Shown one piece after another: positions 47,586-59,071 of a stretch of DNA of 64,000 nt. Made by a program: the position numbers and the translations under genes. The stretch spans positions 87,263,052 through 87,327,051 of the forward strand of contig OZ024935.1 of NCBI GenBank assembly GCA_964017235.1, given 5' to 3'. Below the pieces are notes generated by a model. The model did not search any database. It was not told the origin of the DNA and worked only from the letters and a program-made list of their open reading frames with translations. This DNA comes from Sabellastarte sp. h YS-2021. Lineage: Eukaryota > Annelida > Polychaeta > Sabellida > Sabellidae. Numbering within the stretch: the stretch's first letter is position 1; every line of letters starts with the position of its first letter.

Positions 47586-48230
47586 CTATTATTAGTGGTG
47601 TATGGGCATCACAGTTGTCACTTCCCCTCCCCCGGGGGAAGTGTGAATGCTGTGTGATAGCTGTGTGGGGTTATATAATGGAGTGACCAAGGTGATGGCC
47701 TCCTGGTATGTAAGCTCTATGCTGATTGGCTGACCTTTATAACTCCCAACTGAGACTTGGGAACCTCATCAGTTTGAATTTTATGAGTGTGAACGGACAT
47801 GTTGAAAATTTCATGTTCCCTCCCTTTCGTCCCCCTTTTTTCAAGCCCGGATTTTTAAAATGGTTTTAACTGCCTCATATTTTATTCATTTTACAGGGTT
47901 TCCGTAAGTTCCAACACCTGAAACCAGTCATAACTCCTTGAGAAGTCATGGGACTTGACCTCCGCTAAGGGGTTAAGGTCAAGGTTCCTGGGTTCCAATC
48001 TTCTGCCATCAGTTAATCTGAGGCCAGGGCCTAGAGGTCATACTCAAGGGGTATTTTTGTAACTAAATGGTTTTTCCAAAGTAATGTGTGTACACTTAAA
48101 TAACCATGTTACAAAACTATAGATCATAAACTAATATCTACAGTTATTTGTGTAAAAGTCAGTAATTGAGGTCCAGGCTATTTGAAATTTAATTCTGATT
48201 TGATGAAAGATAGTGTATACTGTAAAAATG
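47586..48230 (+). repeat. Probable A2 and partial B2 of copy B
   Basis: After the G-run at about 47576 comes a GC-richer segment (47586-47890) placed like A2 of copy A. 47896-48060 repeats B1. Beyond 48060 similarity to B1 was not followed. The A2 call rests on position, since no A1 was found for comparison. Confidence 0.5.
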
Positions 48231-49180
48231 TGCAAGAATTAATAAACAGTTTGGTTATAAAATACAATCAACCTTTTAAAAAAAGAATATATGGGAAGTG
48301 CTGAAAGTTAAAGTCAAAGAATACACTATTTCTTAATGTCATAAGCATTCAAAGACCCAGCAGACTGAAATTTTTGAGCTTCTAAAAAAACATTAGACTG
48401 CCTGTGTTCAAATGCAGATAGTAATGAAGATAAAATGGAAAATATCAAGAGCAAAACTAGATTCTTTATTAGAGAAAGAAGCAAAAGGTGCCATTATAAG
48501 ATCAAAAGCTAAATGTTGTGACAAAGGTGAAAAATGTAACAAATTCTTTCTTAATTTAGAAGTCGAAGGATAAGTAAAAAATGTAACTGAAAAACTTAAG
48601 GGGCATGATGGCAATGTAGTCAGTAAGGATTCAGGATTCAGATACTTAATGAAATTTCCATTTTTTATGAAATCTATTTAAAGCTGAAAATATAGAAACT
48701 ACCAGGATCACAAATTACCTTGACAAAGTATTGTTACCCAATAAATTGTCTAAACAGGATGAAACATTAAGTAACAAAACGATAAATAGCAATCAAATTA
48801 AAAAGGCAGTAGATCAATTAAAACTGAACAAATTTCCAGGAATAGATGGTCTGACACCAGAGTTTTATAAACATTTCTGGAACACATTACAGACACCTTT
48901 ATGTGATATGATAAATGAAACCTATAGAACAGGTCACATACCTGAATCATCAAAACTGGCTGTTGTATCACTCATACATAAAAATGGTGACCCTCAACTA
49001 TTGAGAAACTACCAACCAATAAGCTTAATGAATTACGACTATAAAATACTTGCATTTGTTCTAGCACAAAGATTTCAAAATGTTGTTAATAAAGTAATTT
49101 CAAATGACCAATCTGCATACATCAAAGATAGATTTTTAGGGAACAATGTACGATTAGGAAGAGAACTCCCTCTGACTGGG
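48231..49180 (+). pseudogene. L1/Tx1-like LINE ORF2 fragment
   Basis: 48410-48560 in shifted frames gives a linker like KAKCCDKGEKCNKFFLNLE. The frame 48731-49180 then gives LKLNKFPGIDGLTPEFYKHF, SLIHKNGDPQLLRNYQPISL and NDQSAYIKDRFLGNN, the N-terminal half of an L1/Tx1-group RT. The catalytic YxDD part and everything 3' of it is missing, as is the endonuclease. A dead internal fragment. Confidence 0.8.
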
Positions 49181-49216
49181 TCACGTTCAGAGGGGTCAGG
49201 ATCCAAAGGTGAATAA

Positions 49217-51008
49217 ATTATTTATGTCTACCTGATAGCGGATCTGCATTCTATATTAGTACAACAGAGGAGGCCGTGTTATTGAAACTGGTATCATCTA
49301 TACCCTGTAGATCTACTTTTAAAATTCTGTGGCTTTTCTTCTCTTTAGCTAGTTATATACCAGAATTTCCATACTGTAACTATATGTGGATCATTTCTAA
49401 ACATATATATTGTGTCACTAATGTTAAAACGAGAGTTGATTCGCACACAAAAAGGCCAAAGCAGACGTGACTTTTAAAATGCACTTTTTTACCATTTTGG
49501 GCGCCATATTGGAACGACATATGATAGTTATCCACAGAAGCAACATGTTGATGATTAAAATTAATACAATTCTAATTTCTTGCTTGATTTTAACAAAATA
49601 AAAATGTCATTTTAAAGGCCAGACATTTTTATACCTAAAATAAAAACAATGTCAGTACCGGAAGTACAATATCTTGAAACTGACATTTTAAAAGATTTAC
49701 TTTTACAAAATTGAGTATATATTTATGGAAATATTCTATTATAATACAAAGGACTTCTTTTAACAATGAATCTCAAACAATATTTAGGTAGTTTAATTCA
49801 GCTGCATTCACGTTGAGAAGATTGTGAATAGCATGCGAAGTTTCCATTTCAAATTTAAATAACTCAGCTGAGACTAAGATGAGACCAGTCACATCTTATC
49901 TTTTGTAAAACATGTACAAACATGTACATTGTTCCAAGTGGTCCATATAGGAAATTAGTAGATGTCATGGTTCCCAGCAAAATTTATAACACTATTTAAA
50001 TAGCAGCATATATGTAATTTTGTTAGTGTTTTTTTTTCTTTCATGTGTATGCCACATGATCCACTTTTCTGTTTCTATGCAGCCAGAAAACGCTTTTATA
50101 AATTTGTCTCAGAGTAAGATGCTTTTAACACCAACATTTGAGCTATAAATTAGGAAAAAAGATTTTTTTTTCATTTTTTTTAATCGACGCAATCATACTG
50201 CCATTACATAGAATACTGTTGACACCCTGGAGGGGGAGGTGACAGAGTGTTACAGTTTATATGTAATGAAAACAATGCCATTTCAAATTCATATATTGCA
50301 TCACGATATTTCAAGTAAAATACTTTGAAAGTGATTACATTCTAAATTTTCCTAGTAGATACTTTAAAACTTGTACAGATTCATTTCAATATTAAGAAAA
50401 ATCGGTTAGATCAGTTGTCTCTATTACTAAAAAAATATATGTTTAATCTGAAACCAATATTTTTCAAATTTTGCATTTCAAAGGATTTAAGTAATTTCTG
50501 TTCATCGTGTGTTTTTTTAGTATTATAAGTAGATCTTCTCCATTTAATTCCTGTCCTTTTCTAGAACTTGAAGATATATAGCTTTAAGTAAGAATAATTA
50601 ATGTGTTTAAAGCCAAAGAATTTGGATTATGGTATTTGTTGTGTCCTAAAATATATCCTCAGAATTAAATTTTACGTGAAAGAAGGTTTTACTCACAATA
50701 TGGTTTTCTAGTTGGCCCCAAAGATTTTTTAGATTTGTCAAAATATACGAATAAATGAGTTTAAAATTCTACATTATGTTTACAAAGAAGACAGGTGCAT
50801 CAGATATGCCCATGTTATTTTAAGTTTCTTGTGTGCCTAATATTTGATGATTATTTCTATATTAAATCCATTTGTAGAATGGATCATGAATTGTTTTGAA
50901 ACTGATTTTACATTTATGGTACCAGGAAACACTTGTCTATTGTATATCCAATTCCTGATTCCATTTTCTATGAAATTTCTATGTAAATACCTTCTATGTT
51001 AATGTCTA
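49217..51008. other. Intergenic with one TIR-element remnant
   Basis: 49850-50150 resembles the interior of the 4025-4723 element (CACATGATCCACTT, CAGCCAGAAAAC, TGTCTCAGAGTAAG). Otherwise AT-rich with no gene. 50995-51008 is the left copy of the 14-bp repeat flanking copy C. Confidence 0.5.
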
Positions 51009-51117
51009 GCTGTCACCACCTCAAAGGATATGCAGTGGTAACAGGTTACAAGATCAGGTAGCTAAGGTACCAGATGTACCACTGGACTCACAGGTAATAG
51101 AGACTCCTTATGTTTCT

Positions 51118-52941
51118 GTGTTAAACTCAAGCCAAACTTATCCGGATCGGGATTCTACTCAGTCAGATGTAACTGGTATTGTTCCTGAGCTAGTCCCAGA
51201 ATATCAGAAATGTAAAGCCCAGATAGGTACCAAGTTCGGATGTGTGCCATTGGCTCCAATTTATGTATACAAAGGTCAGCCCAAAGTTTGGGAGTCGGTT
51301 CCGGATATATTTATGGCACATAAATTGATCAGAGATAGTGGTCTTCCCAATTTCTTGGGCTTACGTATACCAGTAGAAACCAATTTAAATGTTTCCAGCT
51401 GGAGAAAACATTTGGTGGATTATTTCGACCAGCAGTTACCAGATCTGATTGAATTCGGATTTCCTCTAGATTTTGATAGAACTAGAGACCTTCAGAGTAC
51501 ATTGGTAAATCATGCTTCTGCTAGGTTAAATCCGGATCATGTGGACAAATATATACAGGAAGAAGTTGGGTTCAAAGCTATGCTTGGCCCTTTAGATATA
51601 AAACCGTTTGATATCCATATATCCCCTTTTATGACCAGGGATAAGTCTGATTCTAATTCCAGAAGGACTATTATGGATCTCAGTTTCCCCAAAGGTTTAT
51701 CGGTTAATGATGGCGTTCTCAATAATATGTACTTAGGGACTAAGTTTTCAATGCATTACCCATCTGTGGACTCCATTATACGAACACTTAATGAGATTGG
51801 ACCTTCGGCTCATATTTTTAAAGTGGACATTAGCCGAGCCTTTAGGCATATCCGCATAGATCCAGGAGACATTGACCTCTTAGGGTTGCAACATAGGGGT
51901 AAGCTATATCTGGATCTGTTCCTACCATTTGGATTTCGCTTGGGAGCTTTTTTCTTTAGTAAGCTAAGCGACTCTATAAGATATATTATGAATATAAATG
52001 GTCATGATGCACTTTTTAGCTACATAGATGATCTTATATACTGTGGTTTGCCGTCCACAATACATACCTCTTACCAGTTTTTGCTGGATCTCCTTCAAGA
52101 ACTTGGTCTGGACATTAGCTACAAGAAACTTTGTCCACCTAGTACTAAAGTTGTATGTTTAGGAATACTAATTGATACTATTCAAAGGACTATTTCTATT
52201 CCTGAGGATAAACTCAAACAAATATGTACAGTTTGTAATGCATGGTCGGATAAAAGAATGGTCAGTAGAAGTGAATTACAGTCACTCCTGGGCCTCCTAT
52301 TATACATAACAAAATGTGTAAAACCTGCTAGGTTTTTCCTCAACCGTATGCTACAGCTCTTAAGAGATAATTCAGATCAGACAAGTATTATTTTAACTCC
52401 TGAATTTTTCAAAGATTTAACTTGGTTTCAAGTTTTTCTTACTTCCTATAATGGAGTTTCATTTTATCACCAACCACCAGTTAGTAAATCTATTTATCTG
52501 GATGCCTGTTTGGAAGGCTTAGGTGGTGCATTTGATAATTATGTGTATGCTTTACCAATTGCTAAAGGTTTTAGAGGCTATAACATAGCCCACCTAGAGA
52601 TTCTCAACCTGGTGGTGGCACTTAAGATTTGGGGCCAGGTTTGGGCCAACAAATCTATAGAAATTCACTGCGATAACTTGGCAGTGGTCGAAATCCTATC
52701 ACTAGGTAAGGCCAGGGACAGTATTATGGCTACTTGTGCAAGAAATATTTGGCTATTGGCAGCCATATACAACATTAATCTTATAGTTACACACATAAGA
52801 GGTACAGAGAACTGTGTGGCTGATTTATTGTCTAGATGGTTTCAAACCAGGGACAATTGTGATAAACTAAGACAATTTTTGGACAGCCCGATATGGATGA
52901 ATGTACATATAGATCTCACTCTTTTGAACCATGATATTTAG
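51118..52941 (+). CDS. Reverse transcriptase/RNase H of copy C
   Basis: 607 codons, open; the frame actually extends upstream to the truncation point at 51010, so the true start is lost and no ATG initiates it. RT landmarks: RRTIMDLSFP (182-191), motif A with Asp 237 (HIFKVDISRAFRHI), LPFGFRLGAFFFSK (269-282), catalytic YIDD (302-305) and VVCLGILID. RNase H residues: Asp 462 (YLDAC), Glu 494 (HLEIL), Asp 519 (HCDN) and Asp 569 (CVADLLSRW). All catalytic residues are present. It overlaps the recombinase frame by 11 nt (ATGATATTTAG), suggesting coupled or reinitiated translation. It would copy the element's RNA into DNA. Best match by layout: Ngaro-type DIRS order. Confidence 0.93.
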   Translation: MLNSSQTYPDRDSTQSDVTGIVPELVPEYQKCKAQIGTKFGCVPLAPIYVYKGQPKVWESVPDIFMAHKLIRDSGLPNFLGLRIPVETNLNVSSWRKHLVDYFDQQLPDLIEFGFPLDFDRTRDLQSTLVNHASARLNPDHVDKYIQEEVGFKAMLGPLDIKPFDIHISPFMTRDKSDSNSRRTIMDLSFPKGLSVNDGVLNNMYLGTKFSMHYPSVDSIIRTLNEIGPSAHIFKVDISRAFRHIRIDPGDIDLLGLQHRGKLYLDLFLPFGFRLGAFFFSKLSDSIRYIMNINGHDALFSYIDDLIYCGLPSTIHTSYQFLLDLLQELGLDISYKKLCPPSTKVVCLGILIDTIQRTISIPEDKLKQICTVCNAWSDKRMVSRSELQSLLGLLLYITKCVKPARFFLNRMLQLLRDNSDQTSIILTPEFFKDLTWFQVFLTSYNGVSFYHQPPVSKSIYLDACLEGLGGAFDNYVYALPIAKGFRGYNIAHLEILNLVVALKIWGQVWANKSIEIHCDNLAVVEILSLGKARDSIMATCARNIWLLAAIYNINLIVTHIRGTENCVADLLSRWFQTRDNCDKLRQFLDSPIWMNVHIDLTLLNHDI

Positions 52942-53923
52942 CCATGTGTTATGTGTGGCGGCGGCTCCACTGGCTTCTCAGGCATGCAAGAGACTTTGGA
53001 CTGGCTTCCGTCCAGCTACATTGAATTCTTATAAGAAAATGTTTCAACTGTTCCTTGCCTTCCTGGTGGTGGTGGACCTGTCGCTCCCTGAGGTCACCTC
53101 CATGGATATACTAGCATTTATGGAGTACTTGGCTCAGTCTGGTATGTCTCCAGATCATATTACTAATCATTTAACAGCAGTCAGATCCATGTGCATTCTA
53201 TATGAAGTTGATACAATTCCATTCAGAGACCAAAGAATTCCTCTTTTCATTAAGTCTTTGAAACTTAATCGTTCCTTTTCACCAAAGATTTCAATGTTGA
53301 TAGACGAGAAACTCTTACTGCAAATTATTACTGTTTCCACCTACTTACAGTTTCCTCACGTTTTTAAAACACTTTACTTGCTGGCGTTTTTCTCATTTCT
53401 TAGGCTATCAAATATTCTCCCACATACAGCCAGTACTTTTGATAAGACTCGACATTTATGTGTTGCAGATGTCATATTTTCGGATTCTAAAGCTGTTATA
53501 TTGCTCAAGTGGTCTAAGACCTTTCAGGACCGTGTCAAGACCACTACAGTCAACATCCCTTCCTTGGGTTCCTCCACCTTGTGTCCTGTCAAAGCACTCC
53601 AAGCAATGATTGCTGGTAATCCTTCCAACCAGGATGCTCCTCTGTTTCAGGTTCCACATGGCCACATATATAAGCCGCTTACTGATTCGGCTGCCAGAAA
53701 ACACCTTAAACGTGTGTCCACATTGCTGGCTTTGCCCAGATCCCTCACATTCCACGATTTTCGCAGGGGTGGGGCTTCTTGGGCTTTTACTCATGGGGTA
53801 CCTGTACAGGAAATCCAGGCCCAAGGAACCTGGTCCTCAGACTGCGTTTGGAGGTATATCTCACTTCCTCCAGGCCACACCTCACAGGTTTCTGATGCAT
53901 TTAGATCTCACCTCTCCTCCTAG
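52931..53923 (+). CDS. Tyrosine recombinase (integrase) of copy C
   Basis: 330 codons from ATG 52931, overlapping the RT/RH stop. N-terminal SAM-like core-binding domain at about 20-115. Catalytic set: Arg 158 (FLRLSN), Lys 193 (LLKWSK), His 275 and Arg 278 (TFHDFRRGG), Trp 301 and Tyr 309 (VWRYI). All are intact. In DIRS-order elements this enzyme integrates the circular DNA intermediate without target duplication. Copies A and B carry the same gene in broken form. This is the only complete recombinase frame in the window. Confidence 0.93.
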   Translation: MIFSHVLCVAAAPLASQACKRLWTGFRPATLNSYKKMFQLFLAFLVVVDLSLPEVTSMDILAFMEYLAQSGMSPDHITNHLTAVRSMCILYEVDTIPFRDQRIPLFIKSLKLNRSFSPKISMLIDEKLLLQIITVSTYLQFPHVFKTLYLLAFFSFLRLSNILPHTASTFDKTRHLCVADVIFSDSKAVILLKWSKTFQDRVKTTTVNIPSLGSSTLCPVKALQAMIAGNPSNQDAPLFQVPHGHIYKPLTDSAARKHLKRVSTLLALPRSLTFHDFRRGGASWAFTHGVPVQEIQAQGTWSSDCVWRYISLPPGHTSQVSDAFRSHLSS

Positions 53924-54650
53924 CCTCCTTCCTCCCTATTTCTACTGGGTGTCTGGGGCCCTTTATCATACTAAAAGTCTTTTATAACACTTTATACCTT
54001 ATATATATATCAGTAATTTTACTATTTTCCATATCCCCTAGATGGAAATTTCACCTTAGGGTCATATCACTCTTTGACCTCTTATATAGGTCACTCATGT
54101 TTAATATTTTCCCTTTGGTCCCCTATATTGGTAATGATTAATGCTACAGAATTGCATGGATTGGTCATAGTCACCTTGACCTTCAACCCTGCGTGGGTCA
54201 AACCACTTGTGACCTTCACCTCTCACCTCTTCGGGGTATTGTTGTCACCTTTCATCTCTAGTGGTTATCTTATACAACATTCCCAGTATGTTTCTCAGGT
54301 TTTGAACTTGACCTTGGGGTCAACCCCATCACCTCGCCTCTCACCTCGTGGGGCAATTGCTTTCACCTTTAAATTCGTTGTGTCTAAACTTTTAATTATT
54401 TTCCATTATAATATTAACCATATGCTCAATTCCATGTTAATTTGACCTTGGGGTCGGGTTGTTAGTGTTGGGGAAAGTAATATTGAGAATATGATATATA
54501 TTGCTATAATGTCACCTTCTACTGTTTATGTCTTTTATTATGTACTCATTTATTCATGTCTTTACAATAATTTTAGTAGAAACCTTATATGTGTTGTATA
54601 ATAAATATATATAATCCCAATTGATTCTTTATTGGGGGGACAGGGACTGC
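53924..54650 (+). repeat. 3' region (B-type) of copy C
   Basis: Non-coding, rich in TGACCT/AGGTCA-type words (about 54078, 54090, 54176, 54212, 54309, 54443), ending ATTGGGGGGACAGGGACTGC. By position it equals the B1 repeat of copy A. The frame at 54074-54445 is incidental. Confidence 0.65.
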
Positions 54651-54664
54651 TATGTTAATGTCTA

Positions 54665-55004
54665 TGTTCCATCCCTTTTTATACTTCTTTATTGATCAAA
54701 ACTCTTATACGATGATATTCAAGAAAGTTTATTTTTGAGAACTGGTACCTTTTTCAATCTCTTTTTGTTCCAAAATACACCAATTGGCTATTAACAAGGT
54801 CGCTCACTGTAATAATAAAACAATCTACTTTAAACCATAAAAATCAGAATATGTCTCCCATTTTAATATGATAATGCTCGAATCTTAAGCCTGAGACCAA
54901 ATGGGAAACTAAATTTGTTGTCAACTTTTTGGACAACAGCAAAGAACTCTGAGACCAAAAACATGTCTCGTATTTGAGATCAAAATTTATGATTTAGGTT
55001 TCAT
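54665..55004. other. Flank with TIR-element trace
   Basis: 54880-54995 contains GAGACCAAA/TGTCTC words like those of the 4025-4723 element. No gene. Confidence 0.4.
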
Positions 55005-55172
55005 TTATGTAGTGTTTTACACCAGGTCTACAACCATTGCATCTCTTAGATTAGGGACTGATGAGCAACGGCAAGCAAATGTCAAGCTTTACCAAATCAC
55101 ACCAGGTCAGGATTCACATTGCAAACTGAGCAGTGGAAGACAAGCGTGTTAAATTTTAGCCACCATGGCCCC
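55005..55172 (-). mobile_element. Degenerate tRNA-derived SINE
   Basis: It keeps the GGGGCCATGGTGGCT head (minus strand, at 55158-55172), the GAGCAACGGCAAGCAAATG body phrase and a reduced tail. Heavily diverged, hence an old copy. Confidence 0.55.
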
Positions 55173-55834
55173 TCTTAAGATTTGGGAGAAAACTTAGTTC
55201 CATCTAGTTTAATAGATACCGACCCTTTTCTCTTGGTCTGAGCAAAATGTGTAGCAACTGCACATCTCACACACATGACCAGTTTGTGGAACAAGTGATG
55301 TGCCTGATTAAATATGAGTCATTGGTAGAAGTGTGAGCCTACCCTTCATAAAATATTGTTAGTTGGTGGAAAAGAATATTCCTAAATGTCCAGATGGAAA
55401 CATTTCAAGTGAGTAATAGATATATGAACTCACCTTAAAGCAAACAGATTGTTGGGTATCCATAAGTATTCTCCAAGACAAACACAACTTTACATCCTCA
55501 CATACCAATTTATGTAATAACTTCTCTGTTTCAGTTAGATTTTACTGCAGAAAGTATTTTCAAGAATATTTCCCTTGGCAGCATTCCTTCACAGTAAAAC
55601 AATATCGACACACTATCTTGACTCCTCTGAAAAAACAGACCCATCTACCTACGCAGATTGGAAAATTCCACTGGCAATATATGATCCAAATATCACAAAA
55701 CGAAACAGGAAAATAGAATGCCAATCCAGTTGATATTCTGCAGCACAATTGTATGAACAAAAATGTTCACTGTTAGTCAATTGTACAAAGCATTTTGAAC
55801 CCAAAAGTTTAGTTTTAAGTAACTGTATATATTA
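55173..55834. other. Intergenic, no gene seen
   Basis: The minus frame at 55560-55760 has no recognisable domain. No bounded repeat was found. Confidence 0.4.
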
Positions 55835-56008
55835 ATCTATTTATTTGGGTTTCAACATCGCTTTCGACAGTGTATGGATCATAATGGGTAGTTGGTCAAG
55901 ATTCAGTACTGTAAACGGCTGACCATCGGTAAGCAACTACCAACTTTCACACATAAAGCCCAAGGTTTGGACCACTGTCACCAGAGGAGAGAGGCCACTG
56001 TGGCCCCT
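55835..56008 (-). mobile_element. tRNA-derived SINE, internally shortened
   Basis: On the plus strand it runs from TTTATTTGGGTTTCAACATC to GGCCACTGTGGCCCC. It lacks part of the body and the B box compared with 35763-36000. Confidence 0.7.
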
Positions 56009-56442
56009 AAAATTCTTTGTCCTACTCAAAATCCATTAAATTTTGAGTCATTGTGATCACCGTTTGGATACAAAATAATATCAAAGATCCAGATTTTCCA
56101 CTTTATTATTATTTGCCTATTATTTGCCTTGTATGCTTTTCAAATGATCATATTTCTTCCTATTTTTAAATCTTCAAAACTGATGGTGACATAGCTGTAA
56201 CAGTAAACCTATTATAGGTCGATTAGTTTTTATCACTTTCTTTATGTCTTATCAAACAAAACTGTGTACGTAGTCTGAAAATATTTTGGATGTTTTTGTT
56301 AATGTTTTTAATGGAAAGGGGGTTTCACATTATATGTCGCAGTTCAGTACTGGAACACAAATTTTTTTTCACAAACACAAGTGGTTTCATATTCATTGTA
56401 AAATATATTTTTGATGCTGTGCACAAATGATCTGTCGAATTC
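56009..56442. other. Intergenic, no gene seen
   Basis: AT-rich, no supportable gene or repeat. Confidence 0.4.
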
Positions 56443-57006
56443 AGGGGTTGATTTCACAAGAGGTTTTAGCCCGGTTTCAAGCTCAAACTTGTGTCTTTTG
56501 TCTCAAATTATTGGAACATTCTACTGGAGCCCATTGGCTCAGACTTAATGGATTTCACAAAAGGTCTCAGTCTCAGCTTTTGTTGAGCCACTGGCTCCAG
56601 TGTTGAGACTGGTTGAAAGTGGGCTTAAGTTTTGTAAACAAAGGCTCAAATATGGCCGCCATAATTTATTCTTCACTTCAAAATTTTAAATGGCTGAAAA
56701 TAGGGTACAAGTATATAAAACAACCCCCCTATAGTCTTTAGTGGGTGTTTTTTTACATGTTTACAAGGTTTCCCCATTGCAAAATGGCATTTAACCAGAG
56801 ATAATATGTGTCAAACAAGGAACATATATGCCATCAGTAGAATATTTTAACTACTGTGGTTATTTGATAAGCCTGGTCTCAACTGAGACCCCTTCTGTGA
56901 AAACCATTTGAGACAAAGACTTAGCTGTGCCAAAAGGCTCAGGGTTGAGCCAGCGGCTTAGTCTGAGACTAGGCTAAGTCTGAGATCTTTCACGAAATCC
57001 GCCCCA
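56443..57006. mobile_element. TIR element, about 0.56 kb
   Basis: The left end AGGGGTTGATTTCACAAGAG resembles the reverse complement of the right end, TGGGGCGGATTTCGTGAAAG. The arms hold GGCTCAGACTTA/TAAGTCTGAG-type inverted words. Non-coding. The interior matches the 345-bp tandem unit at 42796-43485. Confidence 0.65.
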
Positions 57007-57164
57007 GGGATTTTTTGTGCAACTCACAAGGTTATCGTGCCTTTTGCTGCCCTTTGTGTCTAGTTTTAATATTCCTAACCTTATTTTAGATGTATCGAGT
57101 AATGTCATTGTCAAACTGGGGCCATTGTAACCAAATTTACGAAGGTTTTTCTTTGCATGAAAGA

Positions 57165-57391
57165 TGGGGCCACAGTGGCAGAAGGGTAACACTCTTGCCA
57201 CCTACCTCTCAGATCGGGGTACAGTTTCCGGCCCTATCTCAAGTGGGAAAGCTGGTAGTTGCTTGCCGTTTGTCTGCAGTTTAAAACACCTTGACCAACT
57301 GTATGTACTGGCTTCCTCTGCCCTCCCGACTACCTGTTGTAATGTGACCTGTTCTGTGTTGAAAGCAATGTAAACCCCCAAATAAATAAAA
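57165..57391 (+). mobile_element. tRNA-derived SINE, near full length
   Basis: GGGGCCACAGTGGCAGAAGG head, B-box-like GGTACAGTTTCCGG, conserved body (GTGGGAAAGCTGGTAGTTGC) and AAATAAATAAAA tail, all on the plus strand. Confidence 0.85.
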
Positions 57392-59056
57392 TCTTCACAT
57401 GAAACACACAGAGTGTAAGTCATATAATACCTTTGGCCTAATAAGCATATCCAAATAAACCCAGGTAATCAACACTTTTAGCTGTATAAAAATATATTTC
57501 TGTTGCAGCTTGAGAGAAAGTGGGTCATGTTGCATATTTGTTTTTTTACGTTTCACTGCCATAAAGAGTACTGGGAGGGCTGTTGCTTTGCAGTTGCTTT
57601 TCAACCATTGATCTTTATTTTACATTTATTTTAAATCTCTTTAGGATAAAACAGTTGAGGGAAAGCACAAATACAAAGAAGAACTGAACATAGCATTTTA
57701 AAAGATGCTGCAGGATATATTTTGGAAAAAATACCCCTATCTTTTTTAGAAGACCTTATCCATTGTATGCTAACAGTAGACAAGGCAAACAAAAACAAAA
57801 CAAACCACACACTTGCACACAAGCCAATTTTAAGCATCACAAGTAAAGCTTTCTGTGTGTAATAGTCAATTTCCTCACTTATAATCTCTGCCTGTTTTAA
57901 TAAAGTGCAGCGCATCAGCATCCCTTGCTTATAAAATCACCCACAGGTAATTAAAATCTGATTTTTGTACAGGAACTATTCTTTTTTGAACTAATATGTG
58001 TTGTCAGTTTTCTTAGATTTGAATGTTTTTAAACACTTATTGCTGAACTTATTACTTATTCTTAGTGTGCTGTATGGAGTTTAACTGTCTGTGCATAAAT
58101 AGTTTGAAAATGTAAGGAAAGCTATTTTACATAACAGTGCATTAAATATCTTCAAAGTTTCCAAAGCTGCCACCATATATGGAGAGTATATATCATAATT
58201 TAGAAAGTCAGACAAAGCTATGTATAAATATGTGGCTGGCAAATGGCTCCTTACCCTTTGGGTGTTGGGATCCAGATTGTGCACTATCCTTGTCATATTA
58301 CCATTCAATTACAATAAATGGAGAGACGAGTGATGCCTCATTAGTGTGTGCTCCTAACTAAGCTTCTTCACACTCACCTTCATCAGCGTCATCCTCAGCA
58401 TCATCCTATCTCCCTGGCTTTGCCTAGGTCACCTCAGCTCAAATCAGCCATACAGTTCCCTGCAGCTGTTCTCACACCATTGTTCTCTCGCCTGCCCTTG
58501 CAGTTACATCAGTCGGGGCCCATAATTGGCCCCTTGTTTGATGGGAGGACTTAGTTAGTTAAAGAAATATTATAGTAAACATGTAATCAGTAATTGTAAT
58601 TTGGAATGTATATTAGAAATAGAGTAATCTGATTTTCTTAAAGGAAAACCCAGTTTTGTGTTAAAGTCTAAAAATGGATGTTTCATAGTTTTTGGCAATA
58701 AAAGTTTCAAAGTTATAAAAAGTTTATTATATAGATAATGTCCAAGTCGGGTTCCATAATGTAAATTCAGTGGCCTGAGGCCCAAAGGGCCAAAGGGTCA
58801 TCAAGTTTACATAATGGAAGTGCCATGAGGCAATTATCTATGATAAAACCCCGTAAATTAAAATTAATTTCTTAATTCAATAAACACATTGTACCAAATG
58901 ATCAACCTAGACAATCTTTACAATGTTTTCTTTTGTGTGCATACCATATGGGGCTTTCACTAAATTAGTTCTTTGGGGTTTTTTTTATTTCAAAACATAA
59001 TTACCATTGTTTCACCATTTGTACCACTGGATTTCCTTTCTGGAAAAATATAATTT
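57392..59056. other. Intergenic, no recognised gene
   Basis: 58348-58554 is a C-rich 68-codon frame containing SGPIIGPLFDGRT before its stop. Its composition differs from the surroundings and it may be a coding relic, but no family was recognised. Confidence 0.35.
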
Positions 59057-59071
59057 TGGATAAAGCTTTAA

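Larger units (their letters stand above)
39073..48230 (+). mobile_element. YR retrotransposon copy B, heavily nested
   Basis: Order: gag (39073), ORF2 N-terminus (to about 41593), unrelated DNA (41594-44555), YR (44560-45842), B1 (45855-46082 and 47418-47585, split by a foldback element), probable A2 (47586-47890), partial B2 (from 47896). The right limit is approximate. B1 and B2 share CCAACACCTGAAACCA and CCATCAGTTA blocks. Confidence 0.75.
51009..54650 (+). mobile_element. YR retrotransposon copy C, 5'-truncated, 14-bp flanks
   Basis: It begins inside the ORF2 linker and runs through intact RT/RH and YR frames to a 3' end GGGGGGACAGGGACTGC, like the B end of copy A. TATGTTAATGTCTA flanks it exactly at 50995-51008 and 54651-54664. 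gag, the A repeats and a second B are absent. Confidence 0.85.
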
